Notes under the pieces: generated by a model | Database searches by the model: none | Told to the model about the DNA's origin: nothing | The model's input: the letters and a program-made list of their open reading frames with translations, nothing else | NCBI GenBank assembly: GCA_035478435.1 | Contig: DATIJT010000021.1 | Span: forward strand, 1 to 33,230 | Length of the DNA stretch: 33,230 nt | Source: DATLRC01 sp035478435 | Lineage (GTDB): Bacteria > Patescibacteriota > Saccharimonadia > Saccharimonadales > UBA4665 | Reading direction: 5' to 3' | Translations under genes and position numbers: made by a program | Shown here: positions 8,994 through 15,935 of the stretch, piece by piece | Layout: every line of letters begins with the position of its first letter | Numbering within the stretch: the stretch's first letter is position 1

Positions 8994-9494
8994 TTAATCC
9001 AGTAAGTCCTTGATATCAATCTCTTGGCGGTAGTCTTTAATTCTTAGGCCTTTTTCATTATTTTGGCTCATCAGTACCCAGCAAGCTGCTGGCTGGGCAG
9101 AGTACATCAGCTGCTGCCCGCCGCTATAATATTCGAGCGGCAAAGGTTCTTTGCCTTCTCTTTTACGGAAAGCATTATGGACGGCCAGGCCTGTTTTTAG
9201 TTCATCACCGGCTAGGGCGTGGGCGTTTTGTGCCTTTATATAAACCCCGCCCATATTTGGCCGGGCTGAGTCATAAACTACCGCGAAGATCTGGCCGCTG
9301 CGCCCGATATTTTTTGAGTGTTGGGAGTCCGGGTGCGAACCCCAATAGATATGATCCAAATTATCATCATAAAGCAAAAAGAAGGGTGTATTGTGCGGCG
9401 AACCATTCTCATTGACCGTCGCCATAGCCGCGTGCCGGCTATTTTTTAGAAGCTCCTTGGCCCGGCCAATAGCCGTTTTGACTTCCAAATCCAT
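8994..9494 (-). CDS. Pyridoxamine 5'-phosphate oxidase-like split-barrel flavoprotein
   Basis: This 166-residue protein fits the PNPOx-like FMN-binding split-barrel family. Characteristic segments are an N-terminal helix, RHAAMATVNENGSPHNTPFFLLY at residues about 21-43 as the first strands, then IYWGSHPDSQHSKNI and GQIFAVVYDS. Members bind FMN, F420 or haem and act as oxidoreductases on varied substrates. True pyridoxine oxidases have longer substrate-binding segments that I do not see, so the specific reaction is unknown. The protein lacks a signal peptide and should be cytoplasmic. It stands alone with its own leaderless-type promoter. Confidence 0.85.
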   Translation of the reverse strand: MDLEVKTAIGRAKELLKNSRHAAMATVNENGSPHNTPFFLLYDDNLDHIYWGSHPDSQHSKNIGRSGQIFAVVYDSARPNMGGVYIKAQNAHALAGDELKTGLAVHNAFRKREGKEPLPLEYYSGGQQLMYSAQPAACWVLMSQNNEKGLRIKDYRQEIDIKDLLD

Positions 9495-9506
9495 AACTTA
9501 ATCATA
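9495..9506 (-). promoter_or_regulatory. -10 box TATGAT, 6 bases before ATG
   Basis: TATGAT on the minus strand (9506 to 9501), six bases, then ATG at 9494. This suggests a leaderless transcript for the PNPOx-like gene. Confidence 0.6.
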
Positions 9507-9571
9507 GCAAAACACGGAAAAATAAATTAAATCTATTGGTACAGCCTAGTAGCTGAAGTTAGAACCAAACT

Positions 9572-9790
9572 TCAAATGATGCCAGCTGCATGATCTTTTT
9601 TGTATAAGTTATAGTCATTGCAGTACCTATCCGTACTAAGCGCTTCATTTGTGATGCGATCGCATCGGAATTGTTTGCGTAAATCATCTGGCAACGTATT
9701 GTCTTGGTGGCTCTTGAAATATGCGACACTAACGATACCAATTAGCAATAAAAGGCCTACCAAAATATATATAAAGCCTTTGTTTTTCAT
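9572..9790 (-). CDS. Small single-helix membrane protein
   Basis: This is a 72-residue protein of unknown function. Residues 1-22 (MKNKGFIYILVGLLLLIGIV) make one transmembrane helix. The remaining 50 residues are polar and should face outside; they contain two Cys in the segments FRCDRI and DRYCNDYN, which could form a disulfide. The reading frame continues upstream to 9895 across the tRNA-Arg gene, but the ATG at 9790 is supported by a -10 box exactly six bases before it and by the hydrophobic N-terminus that follows. It has no obvious partner. Confidence 0.65.
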   Translation of the reverse strand: MKNKGFIYILVGLLLLIGIVSVAYFKSHQDNTLPDDLRKQFRCDRITNEALSTDRYCNDYNLYKKDHAAGII

Positions 9791-9802
9791 AACGTTAGTA
9801 TA
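9791..9802 (-). promoter_or_regulatory. -10 box TATACT, 6 bases before ATG
   Basis: TATACT on the minus strand (9802 to 9797) lies six bases before the ATG at 9790. It fixes the start of the small membrane protein. Confidence 0.6.
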
Positions 9803-9845
9803 GCAAAATAGACGTCGGTTCTGACGTCTACTAATTAATCTTGCG

Positions 9846-9922
9846 TGGTACGCCTGGAGGGACTCGAACCCCCGACCTTTGGTACCGGAAACCAACGCTC
9901 TAATCCACTGAGCTACAGGCGC
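9846..9922 (-). tRNA. tRNA-Arg (anticodon CCG)
   Basis: The minus strand folds into a full cloverleaf: acceptor GCGCCTG with CAGGCGT, D arm GCTC/GAGC, anticodon stem TTGGT/ACCAA with loop TTCCGGT (anticodon CCG), and T arm with TTCGAGT. The discriminator is A73 and the CCA end is encoded. The first acceptor pair is G1-U72, a wobble. Confidence 0.96.
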
Positions 9923-9943
9923 GTCTCGTAACTATCGCTAGCA

Positions 9944-9971
9944 CCTAACAGTTTGGCAAACTGTTGCTAGG
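9944..9971. repeat. Short hairpin beside tRNA-Arg
   Basis: AACAGTTT (9947-9954) and AAACTGTT (9958-9965) form an 8-bp stem with a three-base loop, with CCTA and TAGG as flanking arms separated by a small bulge. It lies 22 bases upstream of the 5' end of tRNA-Arg, between that gene and the divergent sensor gene. No T-run follows on either strand. The CTAACAGTT core also occurs in the hairpin at 79-87. Confidence 0.45.
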
Positions 9972-10013
9972 TTTGCAAAAAGATTTATTTAATCCAAAAA
10001 AATAACTATGTGG

Positions 10014-10026
10014 CATAATAAACCAT
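10014..10026 (+). promoter_or_regulatory. -10 box CATAAT, 7 bases before ATG
   Basis: CATAAT at 10014-10019 is followed by seven bases and the ATG at 10027. Confidence 0.5.
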
Positions 10027-11253
10027 ATGCTTATTAAGCCTCTGGACCAAAGTTATAAGAAGTCTACCCGGCTCGGTGCGACCTTTATGACGGTTTTTAG
10101 CGGCGGCGTAGCTTTACTAGTACTATTTGAACTTGCCAGATTGCGGCCAGACCTTTGGCAATTCCATTTTTCCTGGTATGCGGTGTTGTCTGGCATAGGC
10201 GTAGTCACCAATCTATTTCTGATACGTATGGTAAATCGGCGCCAACAATCAATTGAATCATCTATTCGTTACGACGTGCTTCTGCTGGGCTTTATTATCC
10301 TGGGCCTAAGTGAAACTTTTCAGCGGTTAAGCATCAGGCCAGAGGCCGCCCTGTTTTGGCGGCAGCTAACCATTTTTGGTGCCGTTCTTACTCCGGTAGC
10401 TTTGCTTGTTTTTGTGTTTTACTATACGGGTCGCCATGCCTTGAAGCATTACATCTGGGCAGCCGTGGCACTTTTGGCTAGTGGCTTGCTTTTCATCCAT
10501 ATCGGGTTGACTACGGACCTGATCTACCGCCACCAAATATCAGGGATGCTTCATACCTTTTATGGCTACGAGATCGCCATCGGGCCGCTAGCGACTATCT
10601 ATTTCCTATGGATACAAGTGGTATTAATATTGTCGATTGTAGAATTAGTGCGCTATAGGCGTTTGCTACCTAGCGGCAGTAAACGCCGCCAAGCCCAGAT
10701 ATTCATCTTCGCCATTATTTTCTTGCTGGTTTCCAGCAGTATCGTGGAAGTTATCCTACCAGCGGTCAATATAGTCTTTTTGCCGCTGGGCAGCCTGCTC
10801 GGCACGGTAATGGCGGCTATGATTGCCTACGGCATGACCCTGGGCGGCGCCTTTTCGGTAAATCCTGCCACACTGGTAGCTAACATCCTGGACACCATGG
10901 CCGATGCCGTCATCGTGACCGATACGGACTTTAATGTTATATATTCCAACAAATTCACGGCGGTCCACCTCCAGCTGCCCGAATACCAAATGATAGGGCA
11001 TAGCATAAGTGAATTTCTGGAGGAGGCCACATTTACCAAAATTAAGGCAGCCCTAGCGAACTACGAACCCGGCAAGCAGATAGCTATCATAGACCAGGGG
11101 GAAATGAAAACCCAAAATTACGAACAGCGTTACGTAGATATATCGCTCAGTAAGGTTATGGAGAGTGGCCAGTTGGTTGGCTATATCTTTTCTTTCGCCA
11201 ATTCATCGGAGCCGAAATTTAGGGCGGACCTAGCGGCTAGAGGCCGGGTGTAG
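10027..11253 (+). CDS. 7TM-PAS sensor-like membrane protein without kinase domain
   Basis: This 408-residue protein has about seven or eight hydrophobic helices over residues 15-275, in an arrangement like the 7TM N-terminal region of histidine kinases. A PAS domain follows at about 285-395 (LDTMADAVIVTDTDFNVIYSN near its start). The protein ends soon after PAS, with no HisKA, HATPase, GGDEF or other output domain. The stop at 11253 is followed at once by another gene's 3' end, so a lost kinase domain is not visible downstream. It may transmit through contact with another protein, for example the kinase at 5968 or a receiver. The ligand is unknown. Confidence 0.85.
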   Translation: MLIKPLDQSYKKSTRLGATFMTVFSGGVALLVLFELARLRPDLWQFHFSWYAVLSGIGVVTNLFLIRMVNRRQQSIESSIRYDVLLLGFIILGLSETFQRLSIRPEAALFWRQLTIFGAVLTPVALLVFVFYYTGRHALKHYIWAAVALLASGLLFIHIGLTTDLIYRHQISGMLHTFYGYEIAIGPLATIYFLWIQVVLILSIVELVRYRRLLPSGSKRRQAQIFIFAIIFLLVSSSIVEVILPAVNIVFLPLGSLLGTVMAAMIAYGMTLGGAFSVNPATLVANILDTMADAVIVTDTDFNVIYSNKFTAVHLQLPEYQMIGHSISEFLEEATFTKIKAALANYEPGKQIAIIDQGEMKTQNYEQRYVDISLSKVMESGQLVGYIFSFANSSEPKFRADLAARGRV

Positions 11254-11277
11254 TTGAGCGGCCGCAGGGGAATCTAA

Positions 11278-11637
11278 CTACTCTTTTATAAATACCAAGG
11301 CCAACGAGGCGAAGATCAGGCCAATGTCACGAAAAGAAATAGCGAATAGGCTGAAGTTGGCTAGGACTATGCCGCTTAATGTTAAAGCCGAAAGTAACCC
11401 AGCGTATTTTACGAACTTGCCACTGAGTAGCCAGATAGCAAGCGAAATCTCATAAACCGAAAATAGTTTCAGCAGAGTTCCGGCCGGCAGCATGTCTTTC
11501 AGGAAGCGGGGCAAATAGCCTACCCAATCTTGCGGGTTTTTGAACGAAGAAATGCTGGCGTACAGAAAAACCGTGGCCAGCCCGACTCTCAGCAACAGGC
11601 CCGGCAAATTATGTTTATTTAACCCACCCTTTTTCAT
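11278..11637 (-). CDS. DoxX-like four-helix membrane protein
   Basis: This 119-residue integral membrane protein has four hydrophobic helices, beginning LPGLLLRVGLATVFLYASIS. The pattern of a first helix ending in a small polar patch, then KNPQDWVGYLP, fits the DoxX/DoxD-like family. These proteins are often linked to thiol or quinone redox processes, but the family as a whole has no single reaction, so I assign none. Length is normal for the family. The gene has a -10 box six bases before its ATG, and the terminator of the candidate small RNA lies just upstream, so it seems to be its own transcription unit. Confidence 0.75.
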   Translation of the reverse strand: MKKGGLNKHNLPGLLLRVGLATVFLYASISSFKNPQDWVGYLPRFLKDMLPAGTLLKLFSVYEISLAIWLLSGKFVKYAGLLSALTLSGIVLANFSLFAISFRDIGLIFASLALVFIKE

Positions 11638-11649
11638 AGCTTTATGTTA
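11638..11649 (-). promoter_or_regulatory. -10 box TAACAT, 6 bases before ATG
   Basis: TAACAT on the minus strand (11649 to 11644) lies six bases before the ATG of the DoxX-like gene. Confidence 0.5.
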
Positions 11650-11663
11650 GCAGATTTAAGCTT

Positions 11664-11700
11664 CAAAAAAGAAAAGAGCTTGTTGCCAAGCTCTTTTCTG
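11664..11700 (-). terminator. Strong intrinsic terminator, minus strand
   Basis: A perfect 13-bp stem (AGAAAAGAGCTTG at 11670-11682 with its complement at 11687-11699) has a four-base loop. On the minus strand it is followed directly by a run of T. It ends the transcript running through 11802-11664. Confidence 0.85.
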
Positions 11701-11802
11701 GCTAAAACCATTGCTGATTTTTTGCCTGTCATCTTTCGATGACAACCACCTCACAGTGGTAATTTAAGTCTAGACCTACACCATCACGATTGCAAGCGTA
11801 GG
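11664..11802 (-). ncRNA. Candidate structured small RNA (about 140 nt)
   Basis: Between two genes the minus strand carries a chain of hairpins ending in the strong terminator. Hairpin 1 pairs CCTACGC with GTGTAGG (11802-11775). Hairpin 2 pairs ACCAC with GTGGT (11760-11745). Directly next to it, hairpin 3 is TGTCATC-GAAA-GATGACA (11744-11727), a 7-bp stem with a GNRA tetraloop. A weaker fourth stem pairs GGC and AAAA with TTTT and GCC (11726-11700). The terminator hairpin follows. A TATAAA box at 11811-11806 would start transcription near hairpin 1. No ORF of note is present. It does not match tmRNA, SRP RNA, RNase P RNA or tRNA as I know them. It could also be a long 3' end of the upstream gene or a leader element for the DoxX-like gene. 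Confidence 0.5.
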
Positions 11803-11842
11803 CATTTTATAATGTGCATAAATTGTGAATAACTGCCCGTGC

Positions 11843-12847
11843 CTAGTCTCTTACGGCCCGTCGGTTAAGGTAGAGCATGACCAGCGCGCCATTGGTTAGC
11901 ATAGACAAAACAACCAAACTTAAATTGAGCCAGATATTATGAGTATTATTTAAATCCCTGATAGATGAATTTGTTAAGCGGCTCAAAATAATAAGTATAG
12001 CCACGAGCCCGAAGAAGCCTTTGACCAGAAACCACTGGCCGCCCTTTTCTAGTAAGTGTTTGCTCCGGGCCAGGCTTTTGGTTATAGGCAGCCCGGGCTC
12101 GAACAAAGCCACGTAAGGGGCCAGCGCGAAACGCAGCACGGCTATATAAATCCAAACAAGAGCCGCGAGAATCAGGATTAGGCTAAGAACCAGCGGTGAA
12201 CCCGAACCCCTGGAACGGGTGAGCAGTATGGATGGCAGGAAGATAGACAAGATTATTGGCCAGAGTGACGCTAGGGCGAACAGGGTGTTAGCGGCACCTA
12301 CCCGGCCAGTGGCCGCCAGGGCCGTTGACAGGTTGGCGCCTAGCGAGCTTTTGCGCTTTTCGCTGCCAGCCCGAATGGCTAGCGAAGCGGCGCTCAAAAC
12401 AAAAGCATAAGCAAAAGCATACCAAACAGTGTAGAGTACTAAACTGCCAAACAAAACCACCAAAAGCCTAGAAGTGGAAGCGAGGATCAGGCCATAGCGC
12501 CCATATAGGACTTTGCCGATTACTAGCCCGACCACTAAAAGGCTGAAGCCGACTAAAATGTAACTTATGACAACCGAGAGTAAAAAGGTAAGGCCGTTGT
12601 GGCGGGTGGCGGACAGAACATCTTTTAAAGCCCGGCTTACACGGTATTTTTTAGGCGCGGTCGGTTGGTCTTGGACTGGGGTCGGTAGGGGCGATGCTTC
12701 GTGGTGTCTGGCTGCTGCAAAAGCTTTATTAGTCCACTCATCGTTCCAGCCGTTCTTACGCAGGTGCTCACGGATAGTTTGTTCAGGCACACCTTGTCTT
12801 AGATGTTCATTGATATATTCAGCAATTTGCTTGAGGTTTTCGTCCAT
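11843..12847 (-). CDS. Multi-pass membrane protein with N-terminal helical motif
   Basis: I do not recognise the function of this 334-residue protein. Residues 1-48 form a soluble helical domain (LRQGVPEQTIREHLRKNGW, then DEWTNKAF), a short module I associate with CPR membrane proteins and which resembles UBA/SHOCT-type helical motifs. After a Pro-rich linker come about six hydrophobic helices over residues 85-325, including a Gly/Ala/Ser-rich part (LVVGLVIGKVLYGRYGLIL). The layout recalls the membrane domain seen in glycerophosphodiester phosphodiesterase-type proteins, but no catalytic domain is present. The candidate small RNA lies immediately downstream on the same strand. Confidence 0.8.
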   Translation of the reverse strand: MDENLKQIAEYINEHLRQGVPEQTIREHLRKNGWNDEWTNKAFAAARHHEASPLPTPVQDQPTAPKKYRVSRALKDVLSATRHNGLTFLLSVVISYILVGFSLLVVGLVIGKVLYGRYGLILASTSRLLVVLFGSLVLYTVWYAFAYAFVLSAASLAIRAGSEKRKSSLGANLSTALAATGRVGAANTLFALASLWPIILSIFLPSILLTRSRGSGSPLVLSLILILAALVWIYIAVLRFALAPYVALFEPGLPITKSLARSKHLLEKGGQWFLVKGFFGLVAILIILSRLTNSSIRDLNNTHNIWLNLSLVVLSMLTNGALVMLYLNRRAVRD

Positions 12848-12860
12848 GGTGGTAATAATA
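12848..12860 (-). promoter_or_regulatory. -10 box TATTAT, 7 bases before ATG
   Basis: TATTAT on the minus strand (12860 to 12855) lies seven bases before the ATG at 12847. Confidence 0.5.
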
Positions 12861-12951
12861 ACTTAACAAGTCGATATCTGAAATAAATTTAGCACGGTGC
12901 GTCATACAAAAATAGAATTATCTTCTTAGCATCCGACTTAGCCAACCCTTT

Positions 12952-12975
12952 CTTTGCAAGGGCACCCCTTGCAAG
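12952..12975. repeat. GCAAGGG hairpin repeat, copy 1
   Basis: TTGCAAGGG (12954-12962) and CCCTTGCAA (12966-12974) form a 9-bp stem with a three-base loop. Related hairpins lie at 13445-13473 and 14487-14508. The gap 12861-13092 around it shows no gene that I can support. Confidence 0.6.
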
Positions 12976-13092
12976 CAATTAATAGCCAAACTGGCAACAA
13001 TTTAGCCAATGAAGGAGCAGCCAGTTGAAGTTGTAGGGGAGAGCTTATTGTCGCTGGACTTCGGACTTTAGCCATCGCTGGAATGATTAGTT

Positions 13093-13104
13093 TATAATTA
13101 AGTT
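13093..13104 (+). promoter_or_regulatory. -10 box TATAAT, 6 bases before ATG
   Basis: A consensus TATAAT at 13093-13098 is followed by TAAGTT and the ATG at 13105. This is one of the clearest leaderless-type starts in the window. Confidence 0.7.
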
Positions 13105-13416
13105 ATGGGCTACTCATTAGTTGGTTTAACAGGAGATGACATTCTGGCAGGAATGCTAGCCAAAGTTCAGAATGCTGTTAGTGAAGTATCTATGGAGAGT
13201 TTGTCCAAGACTGGCTCGGTTAGCCCTACGCAAGCCGAGATTTTATTTGATGCCGATGACGCTAGTTTAGAAAACGATTTTGACACGGTGCTGTATATAA
13301 ATCCGACCGCTCTAGAACATGTCAAGAAAACAATTCCAGAACTGAAAGTTATAAGAGTAGAAGATAACCCACCAACCCAGCAGGGCATACTAATTTCAGT
13401 GCCAATTTACAGGTAA
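13105..13416 (+). CDS. Small soluble protein of unknown function
   Basis: This is a 103-residue protein that I do not recognise. It has no signal peptide or membrane helix and should be cytoplasmic. It is acidic in the middle (DADDASLENDFDTVLYINP) and has a predicted alpha/beta pattern, with strands VLYIN, LKVIRVE and GILISVPIY. There are no Cys or His residues likely to bind metal except one His. The start is well supported by a consensus -10 box six bases upstream. A hairpin with a nearby T-run follows the stop codon, so the gene is probably a single transcription unit. Confidence 0.7.
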   Translation: MGYSLVGLTGDDILAGMLAKVQNAVSEVSMESLSKTGSVSPTQAEILFDADDASLENDFDTVLYINPTALEHVKKTIPELKVIRVEDNPPTQQGILISVPIYR

Positions 13417-13444
13417 ACTCGTTGACTAAAAGTTAGCTAAAATT

Positions 13445-13490
13445 TTGTTTACTAGGGCAGCCCTTGCAAACAAGCAAAGTTTTTCTTTGT
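13445..13490. terminator. Probable bidirectional terminator, GCAAGGG-type hairpin copy 2
   Basis: TTGTTT (13445-13450) pairs with AAACAA (13468-13473), and AGGG pairs with CCCT inside. TTTTT follows on the plus strand at about 13480, and AAAATTTT borders the other side. It lies between two convergent genes, so it could end both transcripts. Confidence 0.5.
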
Positions 13491-13493
13491 CAG

Positions 13494-14006
13494 CTAACTC
13501 TGTGTTTTCTGTTCGGCATCTTTTACTGCTTCTTCAATATCTCGTCCTTGTGCATTCAGAAGTATTTCTCCGATTTTGTTCATCTTATATTCGGATTGCC
13601 TTTTTAGAAATTTTCTAAATGTACTTTTTGCAACCTCTTTGTTCCCAGCTAATTCCATAAAACAAGCAAGGTCATAAAGATAGATTGGTAAGGGGAAAAA
13701 GCTGTACGCCTTACTGATGGCCGCAATCGCTTTTTCAATAGATATCTTTTTATCTGATTTGTTGGAATCGAATTTAGAAAAAGTTATTTGCTCTCTAGCA
13801 TAAAGCATTAAAGCCTGCGAACTCATGCCCTTAGTGGTTTCACCCTCATATTCTTCTTTGACATAAAATTCGCCACCTGGCTCTTTGAGGAAATCAAACA
13901 TTTGCTGGATCGCCGCCAATTCTTCATTGGTCAGAGAAAATTTTAAATTTCCTTGTTGGTCATGACCGAAGTCTGGTAAAGTTTTCTTTCTACTAAATCG
14001 CCACAT
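13494..14006 (-). CDS. Helical, TPR-like protein of unknown function
   Basis: This 170-residue protein is soluble and largely helical. Residues about 98-140 (ISKAYSFFPLPIYLYDLACF, then MELAGNKEVAKSTFRKFLKR) resemble a pair of tetratricopeptide-type helices, suggesting a protein-binding role. The N-terminal part has no recognisable domain. The gene begins 2 bases after the stop of the membrane protein at 14009-14458, so the two are probably one operon and may work together at the membrane. The -10-like sequence directly before its ATG is too close to serve it. Confidence 0.7.
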   Translation of the reverse strand: MWRFSRKKTLPDFGHDQQGNLKFSLTNEELAAIQQMFDFLKEPGGEFYVKEEYEGETTKGMSSQALMLYAREQITFSKFDSNKSDKKISIEKAIAAISKAYSFFPLPIYLYDLACFMELAGNKEVAKSTFRKFLKRQSEYKMNKIGEILLNAQGRDIEEAVKDAEQKTQS

Positions 14007-14008
14007 AA

Positions 14009-14458
14009 TTATGCAGATTTATTTTCTGAATATCCTAACCTGTTCATGAACATTTTTTGAATTACACCAATTTTCGTGCCACCAACAAAAATTCCGAGAA
14101 ATGCAGCGAAGGCCGGCCACACCAGAGACAAAACAGCCAGAATATAATTGTGCTGAATAACGAGATAGATTGCAGATATTGGGCAGGCAATCCATTTCAG
14201 GAGCACAAAATATACTCCGAATCTTGCAGCGGCTAAGTTTATATATTTATATCTTATGAAAGACCAGAGCACAGTTAATATCGTAACTATTCCGATAATT
14301 TTCCACCATTCAAAAAATGGCAAGAGCAGTGGCACGACTGGCGCGCTTAGAAAAGCTGGCCAAATTCCCCATTCGACTGCACGCAACCAACACCAACGCA
14401 AATTTTCTTCGTCGCTGTGTTCTGATGGATTCCAAATGAGTCCTTGTAATATAGACAT
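14009..14458 (-). CDS. Membrane protein of unknown function
   Basis: This 149-residue protein has about four hydrophobic helices from residue 27 onward, including PAFLSAPVVPLLLPFFEWW and IGIVTILTVLWSFIRYKYIN. I know no family for it. I start it at the ATG at 14458 (MSILQGLIWNPSEHSDEEN). The open frame continues upstream through the tRNA-Arg gene, which cannot be coding. It is followed by the TPR-like gene after 2 bases. No clear -10 box with the usual spacing is seen. Confidence 0.68.
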   Translation of the reverse strand: MSILQGLIWNPSEHSDEENLRWCWLRAVEWGIWPAFLSAPVVPLLLPFFEWWKIIGIVTILTVLWSFIRYKYINLAAARFGVYFVLLKWIACPISAIYLVIQHNYILAVLSLVWPAFAAFLGIFVGGTKIGVIQKMFMNRLGYSENKSA

Positions 14459-14486
14459 AAATTTTACTTTACTAAATCTTCCATTC

Positions 14487-14508
14487 TTTGCAAGGTGTCC
14501 CTTGCTAA
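14487..14508. repeat. GCAAGG hairpin repeat, copy 3
   Basis: GCAAGG (14490-14495) and CCTTGC (14500-14505) form a 6-bp stem with a TGTC loop. It lies just past the CCA end of tRNA-Arg(TCG) on the minus strand and has the same CTTTGCAAGG start as copy 1. Confidence 0.5.
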
Positions 14509-14516
14509 GAGTAGTC

Positions 14517-14593
14517 TGGTAGGCGATGCAGGATTCGAACCTGCGACCTCTTGTTCCGAAGACAAGCGCTCTAATCCGCTGAGCTAATCGCCC
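14517..14593 (-). tRNA. tRNA-Arg (anticodon TCG)
   Basis: The minus strand gives a complete cloverleaf: acceptor GGGCGAT with ATCGCCT, D arm GCTC/GAGC, anticodon stem CTTGT/ACAAG with loop CTTCGGA (anticodon TCG), T arm GCAGG/CCTGC with TTCGAAT, A73 and encoded CCA. As in the other tRNA-Arg the first pair is G1-U72. Confidence 0.96.
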
Positions 14594-14642
14594 TAATTGT
14601 GGAAGCCGCGGGGCTGATCCATCGCTAATGGGCATATTGAAT

Positions 14643-14677
14643 ACACCTTAAGTTTAACACTTTCTAAGGTGTAGAAT
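14643..14677 (+). promoter_or_regulatory. Inverted repeat overlapping the folC -10 box
   Basis: ACACCTTA (14643-14650) and TAAGGTGT (14665-14672) are perfect 8-base inverted arms with 14 bases between them. The right arm touches a -10-like TAGAAT at 14672-14677, which ends 11 bases before the folC ATG. This could be an operator for folC-folA or simply a hairpin. Confidence 0.4.
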
Positions 14678-14688
14678 AAGAGGCGACT

Positions 14689-15933
14689 ATGGTAATCCAC
14701 AATTTTCAAGAAGCCCACGCCTTGCTCCGGCCGCTTTATGACAACAGCCATACTATTTACACGCTAGATAATATTTGGCGACTGATGGATGTTCTGGGTA
14801 ATCCTCAGGATAAGTTCAAAGCCATCCATGTAGCAGGTACTTCTGGTAAAACCAGCACGGCTTATTACATTGCCGCCTTGTTAGGAGCGACAGGCACTAA
14901 AGTCGGTTTGACCGTTTCGCCGCACATTGATGAGGTAAACGAACGGATCCAACTAAACCTGGTGCCTTTAGCCGAGGCCGACTTTTGCCGCCAACTAACT
15001 AAATTCTGGAAAATTATAGCGACTAGCGCTGTTAAGCCCTCGTATTTTGAATTCATGGTAGCCTTTGCCTACTGGGAATTTGCCGAGCAAAAAGTGGACT
15101 ATGCCGTGATAGAAGTAGGCCTAGGCGGCTTGCTGGATTGCACAAATGTAATTAGGCGGGAAGACAAAGTTTGCGTCATTACCGACATTGGGCTGGACCA
15201 TACCGAAATTCTGGGTGGTACGCTGGCCGAAATTGCCGCCCAGAAGGCTGGCATCATCCAGCCCGGAAACCATGTCTTCATGCATGCCCAAGCAGCGGAA
15301 ATCATGGACGAGGTCAAAAAAGTCTGCGCCGCCAAAAATGCCCCACTGCACTTAGTTTCAACCAAACAAGAGGTCAAACAAGCCCAATTGCCGTTGTTCC
15401 AGCGGCGCAATCTGGATCTGGCCCGGCAGATGGCCAATTATGTCCTGGAGCGTGAAAATCGGCCATCCCTAACTGAAGAACAGGTTATGCAGGCGGCAGC
15501 AGTTTACATCCCGGCCAGGATGGAACAGTTGAAGCTGGGCGGTAAGACATTAATTATAGATGGCTCCCATAACTACCAAAAACTAGCGGCACTGCGGCAA
15601 AGCATAGGGGCTTTATATCCGGGCCAAAAAATCGCGGCCTTAGTCGCCTTCGTGGAGGGCAATGACGCCCGCTGGCAGGGAGGTATTAAAGAAGTTATGA
15701 AGCTGGCCGAAAAGATCATAGTAACTTCTTACGAATCCGACCAAGACACGCCTAAAAAATCAGTCGCACCTGCCCAGATTGCTGATTATTGTAAAGCTGC
15801 CGGGTTTGACGATGTCACTGCAATTGAAAACCCGGCTGAGGCTTTTAAGGAGCTACAGCAATGCCCCGAACCAGTGCTTTTAGTGGCTGGTTCATTCTAT
15901 TTGCTAAATTCTATCCGGCCGCTTATTGTGTAG
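14689..15933 (+). CDS. folC: Folylpolyglutamate synthase / dihydrofolate synthase
   Basis: This 414-residue enzyme adds glutamate to folates, using ATP, in the cytoplasm. The ATP-binding loop AGTSGKTSTAYY (about 48-59) is followed by the family motifs SPHIDEVNERIQLN, FEFMVAFAYW and VEVGLGG-like VIEVGLGGLLDCTN. The C-terminal Mur-ligase-type domain shows ARMEQLKLGGKTLIIDGSHN (about 280-299). The length is normal and the key motifs are intact. The next gene, dihydrofolate reductase, starts 2 bases after the stop, so they form a folate operon, and folD lies about 11 kb away. No folate biosynthesis genes are seen here, so the pair may process scavenged folate. Confidence 0.93.
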   Translation: MVIHNFQEAHALLRPLYDNSHTIYTLDNIWRLMDVLGNPQDKFKAIHVAGTSGKTSTAYYIAALLGATGTKVGLTVSPHIDEVNERIQLNLVPLAEADFCRQLTKFWKIIATSAVKPSYFEFMVAFAYWEFAEQKVDYAVIEVGLGGLLDCTNVIRREDKVCVITDIGLDHTEILGGTLAEIAAQKAGIIQPGNHVFMHAQAAEIMDEVKKVCAAKNAPLHLVSTKQEVKQAQLPLFQRRNLDLARQMANYVLERENRPSLTEEQVMQAAAVYIPARMEQLKLGGKTLIIDGSHNYQKLAALRQSIGALYPGQKIAALVAFVEGNDARWQGGIKEVMKLAEKIIVTSYESDQDTPKKSVAPAQIADYCKAAGFDDVTAIENPAEAFKELQQCPEPVLLVAGSFYLLNSIRPLIV

Positions 15934-15935
15934 GT

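Noticed and set aside
11664..11802. Assignment of the structured RNA to 6S, SRP, tmRNA or RNase P RNA
   Set aside because: None of the conserved sequence blocks of these RNAs that I know is present, and it is too short for tmRNA or RNase P.
14459..14635. Upstream extension of the membrane protein at 14009-14458
   Set aside because: It reads through tRNA-Arg(TCG) and the GCAAGG hairpin, so it is not coding.
15861..15935. Longer start for dihydrofolate reductase
   Set aside because: The 25 extra residues overlap folC and are not family-like; the enzyme normally starts close to the IAAID motif.
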